Shown here one piece after another: positions 52,338-60,964 of a stretch of 64,000 nucleotides of DNA. This DNA comes from COE1 sp949066965. Lineage in GTDB: Bacteria > Bacillota > Clostridia > Lachnospirales > Lachnospiraceae. The position numbers and the translations under genes were made by a program. Each line of letters begins with the position of its first letter. The stretch's first letter is position 1. The stretch is from positions 3,482 through 67,481 of the forward strand of contig CARTDA010000019.1 of the NCBI GenBank assembly GCA_949066965.1, read 5' to 3'. The notes beneath the pieces were generated by a model. That model searched no databases and was not told where the DNA came from. It worked only from the letters and a program-made list of their open reading frames with translations.

Positions 52338-53114
52338 CTACAGTTCCTTACCCCGGAACAGTACCTCCAGAACGGCATAGATAACAGGCTGGTGTACCAT
52401 ATAGATTCCAAACGAATGCCTTCCGAGCCACTCAATGGGACGCAGGACACTATCCTCCAAAAACGCCATAACCTTTTTCCCTTTGGAAAGGCGAAACAGA
52501 AAATACCCTGCCATAAATAAAAACATCCACGGAACCAGCGAAAAATAATCTGTCGAATAAAATCCCTCCTGTGGAAATCCCAAAAAAGCAGTCGCAATGT
52601 TCCGATACAGTCCCGACGGCAGCCTGCACAATTTCCACTTTTCAAAGCCAAGAAAGCCCTCATTGACATTGCGCGTCAGCAAAAAAAGCACGGCACTCGC
52701 CGCCAGGCCCGCAGATGCCGGAAGCTTTTTGAGCCATCTGTCAAGCAGGCACATCAGCAGCATACAGGAGCCTGTCAGCGTAAGCACCCCGAACACGACC
52801 CTGTTCATAGGCATGACGGCAAGCGTTGCCAACGTGATAACTGCGCCGCCGAGAAACACAGTGATACCGCGTTTCAGCGCATGATGCCCCAATGACCAGC
52901 AAAAGCCGGACAGGAATATGAATGTCCAGCAGATTCCCTGCTGCCACAGATATGCCCCCTGCGACCTGTACCAGCCCCAGTCCACCTGATAGATGTATAC
53001 CAGGTCCCAAGTCATATGGTACGCTATCATGTTCAGCAGCGCAATTCCCCTGATTCCGTCCAGTTTGCCATACCGCTTTTTATTTCCATTCCTGTTATCG
53101 TTCTTTTTCTCCAT
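52338..53114 (-). CDS. DUF1624/heparan-glucosaminide acetyltransferase-like membrane protein
   Basis: About 258 residues with several hydrophobic spans. KLDGIRGIALLNMIAYHMTWDLVY at the start and the closing GRHSFGIYMVHQPVIYAVL fit the DUF1624/YeiB-like membrane acyltransferase group, with the conserved His in YHMTWDL. Such proteins move acyl groups across the membrane onto sugars. A TTG at 53123 is in frame, but the ATG at 53114 after GGGGAAT is chosen. The first ten residues are very polar (Asn/Lys/Arg). Confidence 0.78.
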   Translation of the reverse strand: MEKKNDNRNGNKKRYGKLDGIRGIALLNMIAYHMTWDLVYIYQVDWGWYRSQGAYLWQQGICWTFIFLSGFCWSLGHHALKRGITVFLGGAVITLATLAVMPMNRVVFGVLTLTGSCMLLMCLLDRWLKKLPASAGLAASAVLFLLTRNVNEGFLGFEKWKLCRLPSGLYRNIATAFLGFPQEGFYSTDYFSLVPWMFLFMAGYFLFRLSKGKKVMAFLEDSVLRPIEWLGRHSFGIYMVHQPVIYAVLEVLFRGKEL

Positions 53115-53130
53115 ATTCCCCAATCCATCC

Positions 53131-53161
53131 GTAACGGTTCAGCCGAAGGCTGAACTGTCAC
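53131..53161. repeat. REP-like palindrome, copy 1
   Basis: GTAACGGTTCAGCC and GGCTGAACTGTCAC pair (two mismatches in the outer part) around GAA. It lies between the galactanase gene and the membrane protein gene and could also act as a weak terminator. A related copy is at 56899-56928. Confidence 0.5.
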
Positions 53162-53177
53162 ATCTATCCACCATTAT

Positions 53178-54911
53178 TCAGGCACGTACCAGGCAAATGT
53201 CTTTCAGCATGCCATATATTGCCGGTGAGTCCACCAGGATTCCGACTTCTGCCCGGCTGTCCTTATCAAGCGTAATCTCCACACTGTGTCGCGCCCACTC
53301 CTCAGCGGATGGGAAAATGGACTGCCTGGCATCCGTTCCATTCCCCGAACACGCATACAGCTGTACCTTTACGCCAGTTGTATTGTCTCCTTTATATGAC
53401 AATGAAAAAATATATTTTCCTGCCAAAAGCTGTCCGACCTTCTGGCACAGGGACATCTTAAAATTGCTCTCTCCCCTGAAATAGAAATAATTCGTCGTAT
53501 CAAACGGAAACGTTTCCGCAGTCTCCTGCCTGATTTCGTGCATAAAGCTGTTATCGTCAGCTTCCCCTTTTACTTCCCAATATTCCGGCGTGCCGCCATA
53601 CACATTCTCAAAATCCGCATTTTTCAGCAGATTCTGTTTCTCTTTTACTTCCACAAGACAGATAGGCAGGCTGATACGCTGCCCGCACTCCGAAAGTGTT
53701 CCATTTATGACAACCGTGTCATTCATAACCAGTCCTGACTTGTCAAATGCCCATGTAACCGCTTCCCATTCCAGCCTTCCGTCATACCTTAAAACCTTCA
53801 CTGCCCTTGGAAGATATTCGGATGGCACATCCTCCGGTGTCACTGTAATCATGGACGGTTCATATATTTTCGCAATACGGCTGACATCTGCATGCTCCGG
53901 GTCAGAGCCAAATGCCCTGATTCCCAGTGTCGGTCTGCCATCGGCATCCACGATTCCCATGCAGCTTCCCCAGCTGTCGTCTGTCTCGTCATCCGGCCTT
54001 GAGAACGGCTCCCAGTAAAAGACGCCAGCCCCAAGTCCGTCACTGATATGCGCCGCAATGCTCATAATCAGTTCCAGCACTTCCTTCTGTGCCGCGCCTC
54101 CTGCCGGAAAACCGGATATCCTTTCCTGTGCCTCGCCGAACAGCTCTCCCCTGCTTCTGCGGTAAGCATGTGCCACTTCCGCAATAATCATTGGCTTGCG
54201 ATAACGCTTTGCCAGCGCCTCCATTGTATTTTTGAGGTCATTGAATGTCCCATGCCAGAACGGATAATAGGAAAGACCGATGATATCAAAATCTGTCACG
54301 CCATGCGAAAGGGCATTGTCGAACCATTCCTTAAAATAATAATACCGTCCGCCCTGATCCAGATGCAGCATCACCTTGGTATCACGCGCCCCCTGTGTGT
54401 CCCGCACCGCGCGGATTCCCGCGTTGATAAGCTGCGCAAGCCCTTCCCAGTTGTCTGTCCTGCCGTCCGGCCACATCATTCCGCAGCGGATTTCATTCCC
54501 GACCTGTACCATCTCCGGATAAACATGGTCTGTGTCCAGCGCTTCCAGAACCGCTCTTGTATAATCATAAACTGCCTGCGCAAGGGCATCTCCATGTAAA
54601 TCGTTCCACGCCTGCGGTTTTGTCTGCTTGCCGGGGTCTGCCCACCAGTCCGAATAGTGGAAATCAAGCAGCAGTCCCATCCCGCGCTTTTTGATTTCAG
54701 CCGCCATCCTCCTCGTATGCGCCAGGTCACAATAGCCGCCCGACTCCCTGACGCACTCCGGATTGTTCCAAATCCGCAGCCGCCCATAGTTAAATCCCTG
54801 TTCCTTTGCAAAATCAATCACGTTGACCTCGTTTCCGTCAAAATCATAATAGCGGTGTCCCCTATCCATCATTTCCGGATATGAGGATATATCCATTCCC
54901 TTTACAAACAT
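53178..54911 (-). CDS. GH53 endo-beta-1,4-galactanase with C-terminal carbohydrate-binding-like domain
   Basis: Residues 1-340 are a GH53 TIM barrel: FVKGMDISSYPEMMDRG, YGRLRIWNNP, LDFHYSDWWADPGKQ, VQVGNEIRCGMMWP (acid/base Glu) and KPMIIAEVAHAYR (nucleophile Glu). Residues 430-577 resemble a jelly-roll domain (LLKNADFENVYGGTPEYWEV; FYFRGESNFKMSLCQKVG). It cleaves beta-1,4-galactan. No signal peptide is visible, so it is probably cytoplasmic and acts on imported galacto-oligosaccharides. GGGAGG stands before the ATG at 54911; 54932 is the alternative. Confidence 0.92.
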   Translation of the reverse strand: MFVKGMDISSYPEMMDRGHRYYDFDGNEVNVIDFAKEQGFNYGRLRIWNNPECVRESGGYCDLAHTRRMAAEIKKRGMGLLLDFHYSDWWADPGKQTKPQAWNDLHGDALAQAVYDYTRAVLEALDTDHVYPEMVQVGNEIRCGMMWPDGRTDNWEGLAQLINAGIRAVRDTQGARDTKVMLHLDQGGRYYYFKEWFDNALSHGVTDFDIIGLSYYPFWHGTFNDLKNTMEALAKRYRKPMIIAEVAHAYRRSRGELFGEAQERISGFPAGGAAQKEVLELIMSIAAHISDGLGAGVFYWEPFSRPDDETDDSWGSCMGIVDADGRPTLGIRAFGSDPEHADVSRIAKIYEPSMITVTPEDVPSEYLPRAVKVLRYDGRLEWEAVTWAFDKSGLVMNDTVVINGTLSECGQRISLPICLVEVKEKQNLLKNADFENVYGGTPEYWEVKGEADDNSFMHEIRQETAETFPFDTTNYFYFRGESNFKMSLCQKVGQLLAGKYIFSLSYKGDNTTGVKVQLYACSGNGTDARQSIFPSAEEWARHSVEITLDKDSRAEVGILVDSPAIYGMLKDICLVRA

Positions 54912-54930
54912 ATGAATCCTCCCTCTTTTC

Positions 54931-54963
54931 AAAATACCGCAGACACAATATCTGCGGTATTTT
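54931..54963 (-). terminator. Intrinsic terminator of the Na/Pi symporter gene
   Basis: AAAATACCGCAGA and TCTGCGGTATTTT form a perfect 13-bp stem with a seven-base loop, ending in TTTT on the minus strand, just after the symporter stop at 54976. Confidence 0.8.
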
Positions 54964-54975
54964 AAAAACTGCTAT

Positions 54976-56760
54976 TTACTTCTTCTTCGCCTTTTTGGTC
55001 TTGCTGATATCATATTTCAGCTCATATGCCTCATAAAGCTCCCGGTACATCACATTGTTCATCTCACGGATGCTCTTCTGGTATTCGTGTGTGTCAAAAT
55101 CCTCCGCTTCCGATTCCAGAAGCGCCACCGCCACGTTGGAACAGTGCGCCCCGATTCGCTCAAAATCGGTCAGGATATTGTTAAATGCAAACCCCTGTTT
55201 TAACTCACATTTTCCATTTCTAAGCCGCGTAATGTGCCTTGACTTCAACTCGTTGCAGAGCACGTTAATCAGCTCCCTTAAAGGCTCCACGCGGATTGCC
55301 TCGCCCACATCGTCATCCGAAAAGGCATCCACCGTAACCTCCAGAATCTCCTTAACGGCTCCCCCCAGCACAGACAGCTCATAGGTTGCCTCGTCCGAGA
55401 ACGATATCTTTTTTTCATAGAGCTCATTTGCCGACTTTGACAAATTCACCGCATGGTCGCCGAGCCGCTCAAAGTCACTGATTGTATGCAGGAAAATGGA
55501 CACCTGCTTGGACTGGTTCTCCGTCATGTCACGCCCTGTCAGCTGCATGAGATAGGTGCCAAGCTTATCCTCATACTTATCAATCAGATTTTCCTTTTCC
55601 TGCACCTTGTTGTAACGGTCTTCCGTATAGTTGTCAAAAAGCCCCATTGCACGCACAATATTCTTCCTGGCCTTTCTCGCCATGCCGTTCATGGCTGTAT
55701 GGCTCTGCCCAATGGCAAGTGCGGGGTAGCGCAAAAAGCGTTCCTCCAGCAGGTCGAAGTCCGCCTGTTCCTCCCTGTCTTCCTGTGTGTCCTTCACAAG
55801 ATGGAACACAAGCCTTTCTATCCACTTGATAAATGGGAACAGTATCACGACTGTCGCCAGTCGGAAAACTGTATTTAATATCGCTATCGCTATCGGGCTC
55901 ATTGTCATATCCATAAAGTCAAACCGGACAACTGCATTGACCGAATAGAATACAACAGCCCAGAAAACCATGCCAAACAAGTCATTCATCAGATAAATAA
56001 GCGCTGTCCTCTTACCGTTCTTGTTTGTTCCGATGGACGACAGCAGTACCGGACAGGCTGCACCTACACCGATACCGAGCGTAATCGGAAAAGCTGACGC
56101 AAACGTGATTGCACCAGTCACGGAAAGCGCCTGCAGGATACCGATAGAAGCCGACGCACTCTGCAATACTGCAGTAAATGCAATACCGACCAGAATGCCC
56201 ATAAAGGGGTTGGAAAACATGGTAAGCATATTGACAAAATGCGGATTTTCCTTCAGAGGTGAAACCGCGCCGCTCATGCTTTGCATCCCAAACATCAATA
56301 TCGAAAAGCCAAGCATGATGTCCCCGACATTCTTATAGGTACTTTTCTTCGATATCATCTTGAATAAAATACCGATAATGGAAACGACCGCCGATATCGT
56401 GGTCGTGGACAAAAGCTGCGCAATGCCGCTTGAACCTTCTATGTAAGACAGGCAGAGAATCCATCCTGTGATACTGGTACCGATATTTGCCCCCATGATG
56501 ATGCCGATTGCCTGTGCCACCTTCATCATGCCCGAATTTACAAAACCGACTACCATGACTGTCGTGGCGGAGGAGGACTGTATGATTGCCGTGACCGCCG
56601 TTCCCAGAAGAACCCCTTTAATCGGCGTGCTGGTCAGCTTATATAAAATAAGCTCCAGCTTTTCTCCTGCTGCCTTTTTCAGTCCGTCTCCCATAAGGGA
56701 CATGCCAAACAGAAATAGAGCCACCCCGCTAAGTAACGATAAAATAGATGTTATGCCCAT
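54976..56760 (-). CDS. Na/Pi cotransporter (NptA family) with PhoU-like tail
   Basis: The 594-residue protein has two PF02690-type repeats: IIQSSSATTVMVVGFVNSGMM and VLQSASASIGILQALS, the QSS motifs of phosphate symporters, with about eight to ten membrane helices in residues 1-310. The C-terminal 250 residues are a PhoU-like helical domain (ISDFERLGDHAVNLSKSANEL; DFERIGAHCSNVAVAL). It imports phosphate with sodium and may sense its level. It is transcribed alone, with a terminator downstream. Confidence 0.92.
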   Translation of the reverse strand: MGITSILSLLSGVALFLFGMSLMGDGLKKAAGEKLELILYKLTSTPIKGVLLGTAVTAIIQSSSATTVMVVGFVNSGMMKVAQAIGIIMGANIGTSITGWILCLSYIEGSSGIAQLLSTTTISAVVSIIGILFKMISKKSTYKNVGDIMLGFSILMFGMQSMSGAVSPLKENPHFVNMLTMFSNPFMGILVGIAFTAVLQSASASIGILQALSVTGAITFASAFPITLGIGVGAACPVLLSSIGTNKNGKRTALIYLMNDLFGMVFWAVVFYSVNAVVRFDFMDMTMSPIAIAILNTVFRLATVVILFPFIKWIERLVFHLVKDTQEDREEQADFDLLEERFLRYPALAIGQSHTAMNGMARKARKNIVRAMGLFDNYTEDRYNKVQEKENLIDKYEDKLGTYLMQLTGRDMTENQSKQVSIFLHTISDFERLGDHAVNLSKSANELYEKKISFSDEATYELSVLGGAVKEILEVTVDAFSDDDVGEAIRVEPLRELINVLCNELKSRHITRLRNGKCELKQGFAFNNILTDFERIGAHCSNVAVALLESEAEDFDTHEYQKSIREMNNVMYRELYEAYELKYDISKTKKAKKK

Positions 56761-56898
56761 GTCATTCTCATTCCTTCGCAGCTGCCAGCTGCTTTCCTTC
56801 TCTTATAAGTTTTTTGCTATTCCTTTATCTTATCATAGTTCCATCATATCAGATTCCATAAAAGGTGTAAAGCGTTAATCACAATCCCCGACTGCCAC

Positions 56899-56928
56899 GT
56901 AACAGTTCAGCCTCCGGCTTCCTGTTAC
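56899..56928. repeat. REP-like palindrome, copy 2
   Basis: GTAACAG ... AGCC-TCC-GGCT ... CTGTTAC, the same plan as the element at 53131-53161 (GTAACRGTTCAGCC). It lies between the Na/Pi symporter gene and the DUF815 gene. Confidence 0.5.
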
Positions 56929-56950
56929 AGGCATCAATCCATGCAAAGTC

Positions 56951-58264
56951 CTAAACTAAACTGTTACACCCATCCAGATAATTAACAAACTGCTGTGCGG
57001 TACGTCCTGAGATGCCTCCGTGGCTCAGCTCCCATTTGTTTGCCTCCGCCTTCAGCTCCTCGTCGGACATCGCAATCCCCTGCCTGTGCGCCAGCTCGAT
57101 TACGATATTGAAATATTCTTTCTGCGTGGGTTTTGAGTAATTGATGGTGACGCCAAAACGGTTTACAAGGGAAAGCTTCTCTTCCATCGTATCGGAGCGG
57201 TGCATACCGTTGTCAACCTCCACGTCACTCCTGTCATTCCATGTCTCCTTGATTAAGTGCCTGCGGTTTGAAGTCGCATAAATCAAAATATTGTCCGGCT
57301 TCGTCTCCACGCCGCCCTCAATGACTGCCTTGAGGAACTTATACTCAACCTCGAACTCCTCAAACGACAGGTCATCCATATAAATTACAAACTTGTAATT
57401 CCTGTTCTTAATCTGTGCGATGACACCCGACAAGTCTTTGAACTGGTGCTTATAAATCTCAATCATGCGCAGTCCCTGCGGATAAAACGCATTCACAATT
57501 GCCTTGATGCTTGTGGATTTACCAGTACCGCTGTCCCCAAACAGCAGCACGTTGTTCGCTTTCCTGCCCTCCACAAATGCCCTTGTATTGTCGACAAGCT
57601 TCTTTTTCTGCAGTTCATAACCGACCAGATCGTCGAGCATCACCTTGTCCATATTGTTAATCGGCAAAAATTCTATCATGCCCTCCGATTTGTCCCGGAT
57701 GCGGAACGCCTTGTTCAGGCCGAACATCCCCACGCCAAAATCCTTGTAAAAAGCCGTCACACAGTCAAAAAATGCATTCTCGTCAGCTGCCTGTTCAAGC
57801 TGCGCGCTCAGGGCAATAATCTTCTCACTGACATTTTTGTTATACATCAGCTCTTTCTTGCCGATTGCCCTGTAATCAGAAAGCTGTGAAAAACAGTCAA
57901 TGCCAAGCTCCCCCTCTATCGCCGAAAAATCATAGTCAAACAGGTTTTTAAACACCCTGAAATCATTTTTTGCAAAGTGGTTGACGCTCCCATCATTTGC
58001 ACCCACCTTCTCACAGGTGATGCTGAATGGATTTTCATTTGTCACCATGAAAAAAGTAAGGTAATTGTGCCAGAGATTATGGTTAAACCCATAATCTGTG
58101 GCGACAATCAGAAGCCTTTTGAGCTGTGTATAAATATCTTTGATAAGCGCTGACTTTGAGCCTGTCTTCTCATCAAAACGGCGGAATATTTCCCCCATCT
58201 GGTAAAGAATACAGTCCTTGTCCATATCTCCATACATAATTAGTTTCGCAATCTCACGGTACAT
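56951..58264 (-). CDS. DUF815-family AAA ATPase
   Basis: The 437-residue protein has Walker A GDSGTGKST (VLLFGDSGTGKSTSIKA), Walker B KFVIYMDDLSFEEF, sensor-like IYATSNRRHLIKETW and NRFGVTINYSKPTQKEY; these match DUF815 ATPases. The N-terminal 180 residues are helical. The biological role of the family is not established; a chaperone- or regulator-like function is possible. GAGGAG precedes the start. It lies directly downstream of the GH27 gene with a gap of 20 bp, so may be co-transcribed with it. Confidence 0.9.
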   Translation of the reverse strand: MYREIAKLIMYGDMDKDCILYQMGEIFRRFDEKTGSKSALIKDIYTQLKRLLIVATDYGFNHNLWHNYLTFFMVTNENPFSITCEKVGANDGSVNHFAKNDFRVFKNLFDYDFSAIEGELGIDCFSQLSDYRAIGKKELMYNKNVSEKIIALSAQLEQAADENAFFDCVTAFYKDFGVGMFGLNKAFRIRDKSEGMIEFLPINNMDKVMLDDLVGYELQKKKLVDNTRAFVEGRKANNVLLFGDSGTGKSTSIKAIVNAFYPQGLRMIEIYKHQFKDLSGVIAQIKNRNYKFVIYMDDLSFEEFEVEYKFLKAVIEGGVETKPDNILIYATSNRRHLIKETWNDRSDVEVDNGMHRSDTMEEKLSLVNRFGVTINYSKPTQKEYFNIVIELAHRQGIAMSDEELKAEANKWELSHGGISGRTAQQFVNYLDGCNSLV

Positions 58265-58284
58265 TTTCTTTTCTCCTCACCCTT

Positions 58285-59604
58285 TCAAATTCCAGAACTC
58301 TGACACATAAAAACTTTCACACCATGCGCCGGCACAACTGTCTGGACTGTCTGATGCACTGTCTGGAGGCACGTGCCGTCCCACAATTCACGGAAACCAT
58401 ATTCCCTGCCCATATCCACATCATCCATACAGTCATCTAGTCTGACGGAAAGCGTCTCCTCTGTGTCCTTCAGGTTAAACAGCGCCACGCAGACCGCACC
58501 CCCGTTGTCGCTTTCATTCATCCAGACAGCACACGCGTCCGTTCTCATTATCTGCCTGCCATGGCGGTCTGCCTTGAGCAGGGCAAGCAGCAGCTCATTG
58601 GTGAGCAGCGATTTTGTCCACTCATCCAGAAGTGTCAGCTCACATCCAAGCATCAGCGGTGATCGGAACATGCACCACAATGTCATCATGGTTTTCTGCT
58701 CGTCATGCGTCAGATTGCACGCCCACGCATTGCCAAAGCCTTTTCCAAGGTACCCCAGCGGCAGCATGTCACAGTCGGGGTAGCATCCCTTTTTCACATG
58801 GTCCTGCCAGTTTTCACAGCGCCAGAACATCTCCTTTAACAAATCCCACTTGTCCCACAAGTCATCCGTGATGCGCCACATATTTGCATTCTCGGCATAA
58901 TGCCATGCACGGTCAATATGAGCCGGTCCCGGAGAAAGGCTTAGGACAATCGGCCTGCCGCACTTTTCTATCGCCCTGTGCAGCATGCGGGTTTCATGCC
59001 ATCCGGAAAATACAAGCGGTTCCCGGTACAGCCGGCTGTCACAGATGTCGTCGCACTTGATAAAGTCAACACCCCACTCCGCGTACAGGGCGATAATTGA
59101 ATCATAGTATGCCTGCCCTGCCTCATTGTCACATATGCCGTACATATCAGGGTTCCACAGGCAGACAGACGACGGATCCGCCGCCTCACTCGCCGTAAAC
59201 CGGCTGTTGTATATTGGCAGATGGTTTTGCGCCGCCCCTCTTGGAATGCCGCGCATGATGTGAATGCCAAACTTCAGCCCCAGACGGTGCACGTAGTCGG
59301 CAAGCGGCGCAAAGCCTTTTCCGCCTTCCGATGACGGAAATCTGTGCGGTGAGGGCTGAAGCCTTCCATATGCATCCATCTCGTCATCGCCAAAAGGGAT
59401 ATACTGGTACTTGTCCCGCATCGTGCCGGCATCGTTGGAATACCACTCAATGTCAACCACCACGTACTCCCAGCCATACTGCTTTAAATGAGCTGCCATA
59501 TAGTCCGCGTTTGCCTGAATGTCCTTTTCTGTCACGGTCGTATCATAATAATCATAACTGTTCCAGCCCATAGGCGGCGTTGGTGCAAAATCATTTTTAT
59601 TCAT
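58285..59604 (-). CDS. GH27 alpha-galactosidase/alpha-N-acetylgalactosaminidase family enzyme
   Basis: The 439-residue protein starts PTPPMGWNSYDYY, with YVVVDIEWYSND, FGIHIMRGIPRGAAQ, DFIKCDDICDS (nucleophile Asp) and WRITDDLWDKW (acid/base Asp). The C-terminal part is a beta-sandwich (VALFNLKDTEETLSVRL). GH27 enzymes remove terminal alpha-galactosyl groups. No signal peptide is visible, so it probably acts on imported oligosaccharides. Together with the nearby GH53 galactanase it indicates use of galactose-rich plant or host glycans. Confidence 0.92.
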   Translation of the reverse strand: MNKNDFAPTPPMGWNSYDYYDTTVTEKDIQANADYMAAHLKQYGWEYVVVDIEWYSNDAGTMRDKYQYIPFGDDEMDAYGRLQPSPHRFPSSEGGKGFAPLADYVHRLGLKFGIHIMRGIPRGAAQNHLPIYNSRFTASEAADPSSVCLWNPDMYGICDNEAGQAYYDSIIALYAEWGVDFIKCDDICDSRLYREPLVFSGWHETRMLHRAIEKCGRPIVLSLSPGPAHIDRAWHYAENANMWRITDDLWDKWDLLKEMFWRCENWQDHVKKGCYPDCDMLPLGYLGKGFGNAWACNLTHDEQKTMMTLWCMFRSPLMLGCELTLLDEWTKSLLTNELLLALLKADRHGRQIMRTDACAVWMNESDNGGAVCVALFNLKDTEETLSVRLDDCMDDVDMGREYGFRELWDGTCLQTVHQTVQTVVPAHGVKVFMCQSSGI

Positions 59605-60269
59605 TAACCATTCTCCTCATCCAGTGATGCGCCATCTGCCCACTCCCTGCAATACCGCAGGTACTCTGCCTCCGTATTCAGGAAATCCGCGGAATTCTGC
59701 GGGAGTACAATTGGCTCTATCGTATTTTCAATATAGTTGCAGACATAGATTACTTTCTCACAGTTCAGAAATACCCAGTCAAAATGCTGCGCACACTGTT
59801 CCTGCCGTTCCCCCATGTATTGGAACAGGTGGTTTACGTCGATGGCACTCTCATCTGTCGGATGCAGAAATAAATATAGCCCATTGTGCCGTCTCTGCTG
59901 ATAGCTTGTGTTCAGCTTTTCCAGTTTTTTGTCAAACCGGTACTGTGCCTTGTACAGATAATCCTGATGCTCCATATCGTCCGGCAGGACTGCCCAGAAC
60001 CTGCCATTGTAAAAATTCAGCCGATTTCCATAGCGCTCCATTGCTGCCGGGGGCAGCTCCTCCTTCAGGCAGCCCAGGTACTGGTCGATAAAGCTCTTTG
60101 TCTGTCCGTCATCCGGCAAAAGCGCCTGACTCACCTCCAAGCCAAAATCCATGGTTTCGTTAATCCAGTCCGGCGACTCACTCTTTATAAAAGACGGCTG
60201 GTACTCTCGCCAGAGATACTTCAGGGACACCACCGCGTAGATTTCATTGAGCAGCTTTTCATATGCCAT
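59604..60269 (-). CDS. Hypothetical protein
   Basis: The 221-residue protein is mainly helical and acidic, with many aromatic residues (WVFLNCEKVIYVCNYIENTIEP; GLYLFLHPTDESAIDVNHLFQYM). No family could be recognised. It begins with GGGAGGAG upstream and its stop overlaps the GH27 start, so it is probably translated and co-transcribed. The amino-acid mix looks like a real soluble protein. Confidence 0.7.
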   Translation of the reverse strand: MAYEKLLNEIYAVVSLKYLWREYQPSFIKSESPDWINETMDFGLEVSQALLPDDGQTKSFIDQYLGCLKEELPPAAMERYGNRLNFYNGRFWAVLPDDMEHQDYLYKAQYRFDKKLEKLNTSYQQRRHNGLYLFLHPTDESAIDVNHLFQYMGERQEQCAQHFDWVFLNCEKVIYVCNYIENTIEPIVLPQNSADFLNTEAEYLRYCREWADGASLDEENG

Positions 60270-60274
60270 AAATG

Positions 60275-60964
60275 CTAATTCTCCCTCCTGTCTGCCAGCA
60301 AATCCTTTACTACCTCACCTGCCATAATCAGTCCGGCAGCGGACGGCACAAAGGCATTGCTTCCGGGCGGCTGTGTTTTTGTGACAGGAACCTCCCTGGA
60401 ATAGACAACCTTGAGCTTTTGGATTCCCCTGTTTTTCAGTTCGCGGCGCATCACTTTTGCCAGCGGGCACACACTTGTCTGGTAAATGTCTGCAACCGCA
60501 AAGGCTGCCGGATCCATCTTGTTTCCTGCCCCCATGCAGCTGATAACCGGCGTATGCGTCCTGTCCGCTTCCATGACGAGCTGGATTTTCCCTGTCACGG
60601 TATCAATCGCGTCCACTACATAATCATATGCGCCAAAATCAAATTCTGACGCCGTTTCAGGCAGGAAAAAGGTCTTGTATGTATATACCACTGCCATCGG
60701 ATGAATGTCCAGCACCCGTCTCTTTGCCACATCCACCTTATATTCGCCGATTGTGCTGTGCGTTGCGATAATCTGACGGTTGAGGTTGGTCAGGCTCACC
60801 CTGTCATTGTCAATCAAATCCAGCGTACCGACACCGCTGCGCGCAAGCGCCTCCACCACATAACCACCCACGCCCCCGATTCCGAATACGGCGACGCGTG
60901 CCTTCTTCAATTTTTCTATCCCTTCGGCGCCTACCAGAAGTTCCGTTCTTGCAAATTGATTCAT
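60275..60964 (-). CDS. tcdA: tRNA threonylcarbamoyladenosine dehydratase TcdA
   Basis: The 229-residue protein has the ThiF/E1-type ATP loop VAVFGIGGVGGYVVEALARSG, NDRVSLTNLNRQI, YDYVVDAIDTVTGKI and ISCMGAGNKMDP. TcdA cyclises t6A37 in tRNA to ct6A, using ATP. A weak Cys motif near TSVCPLAKVMRRELKNRG occurs in the family. It overlaps the upstream TtcA/LarE fusion gene by four bases (ATGA), so the two tRNA- or sulfur-related enzymes are translated together. Confidence 0.92.
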   Translation of the reverse strand: MNQFARTELLVGAEGIEKLKKARVAVFGIGGVGGYVVEALARSGVGTLDLIDNDRVSLTNLNRQIIATHSTIGEYKVDVAKRRVLDIHPMAVVYTYKTFFLPETASEFDFGAYDYVVDAIDTVTGKIQLVMEADRTHTPVISCMGAGNKMDPAAFAVADIYQTSVCPLAKVMRRELKNRGIQKLKVVYSREVPVTKTQPPGSNAFVPSAAGLIMAGEVVKDLLADRREN

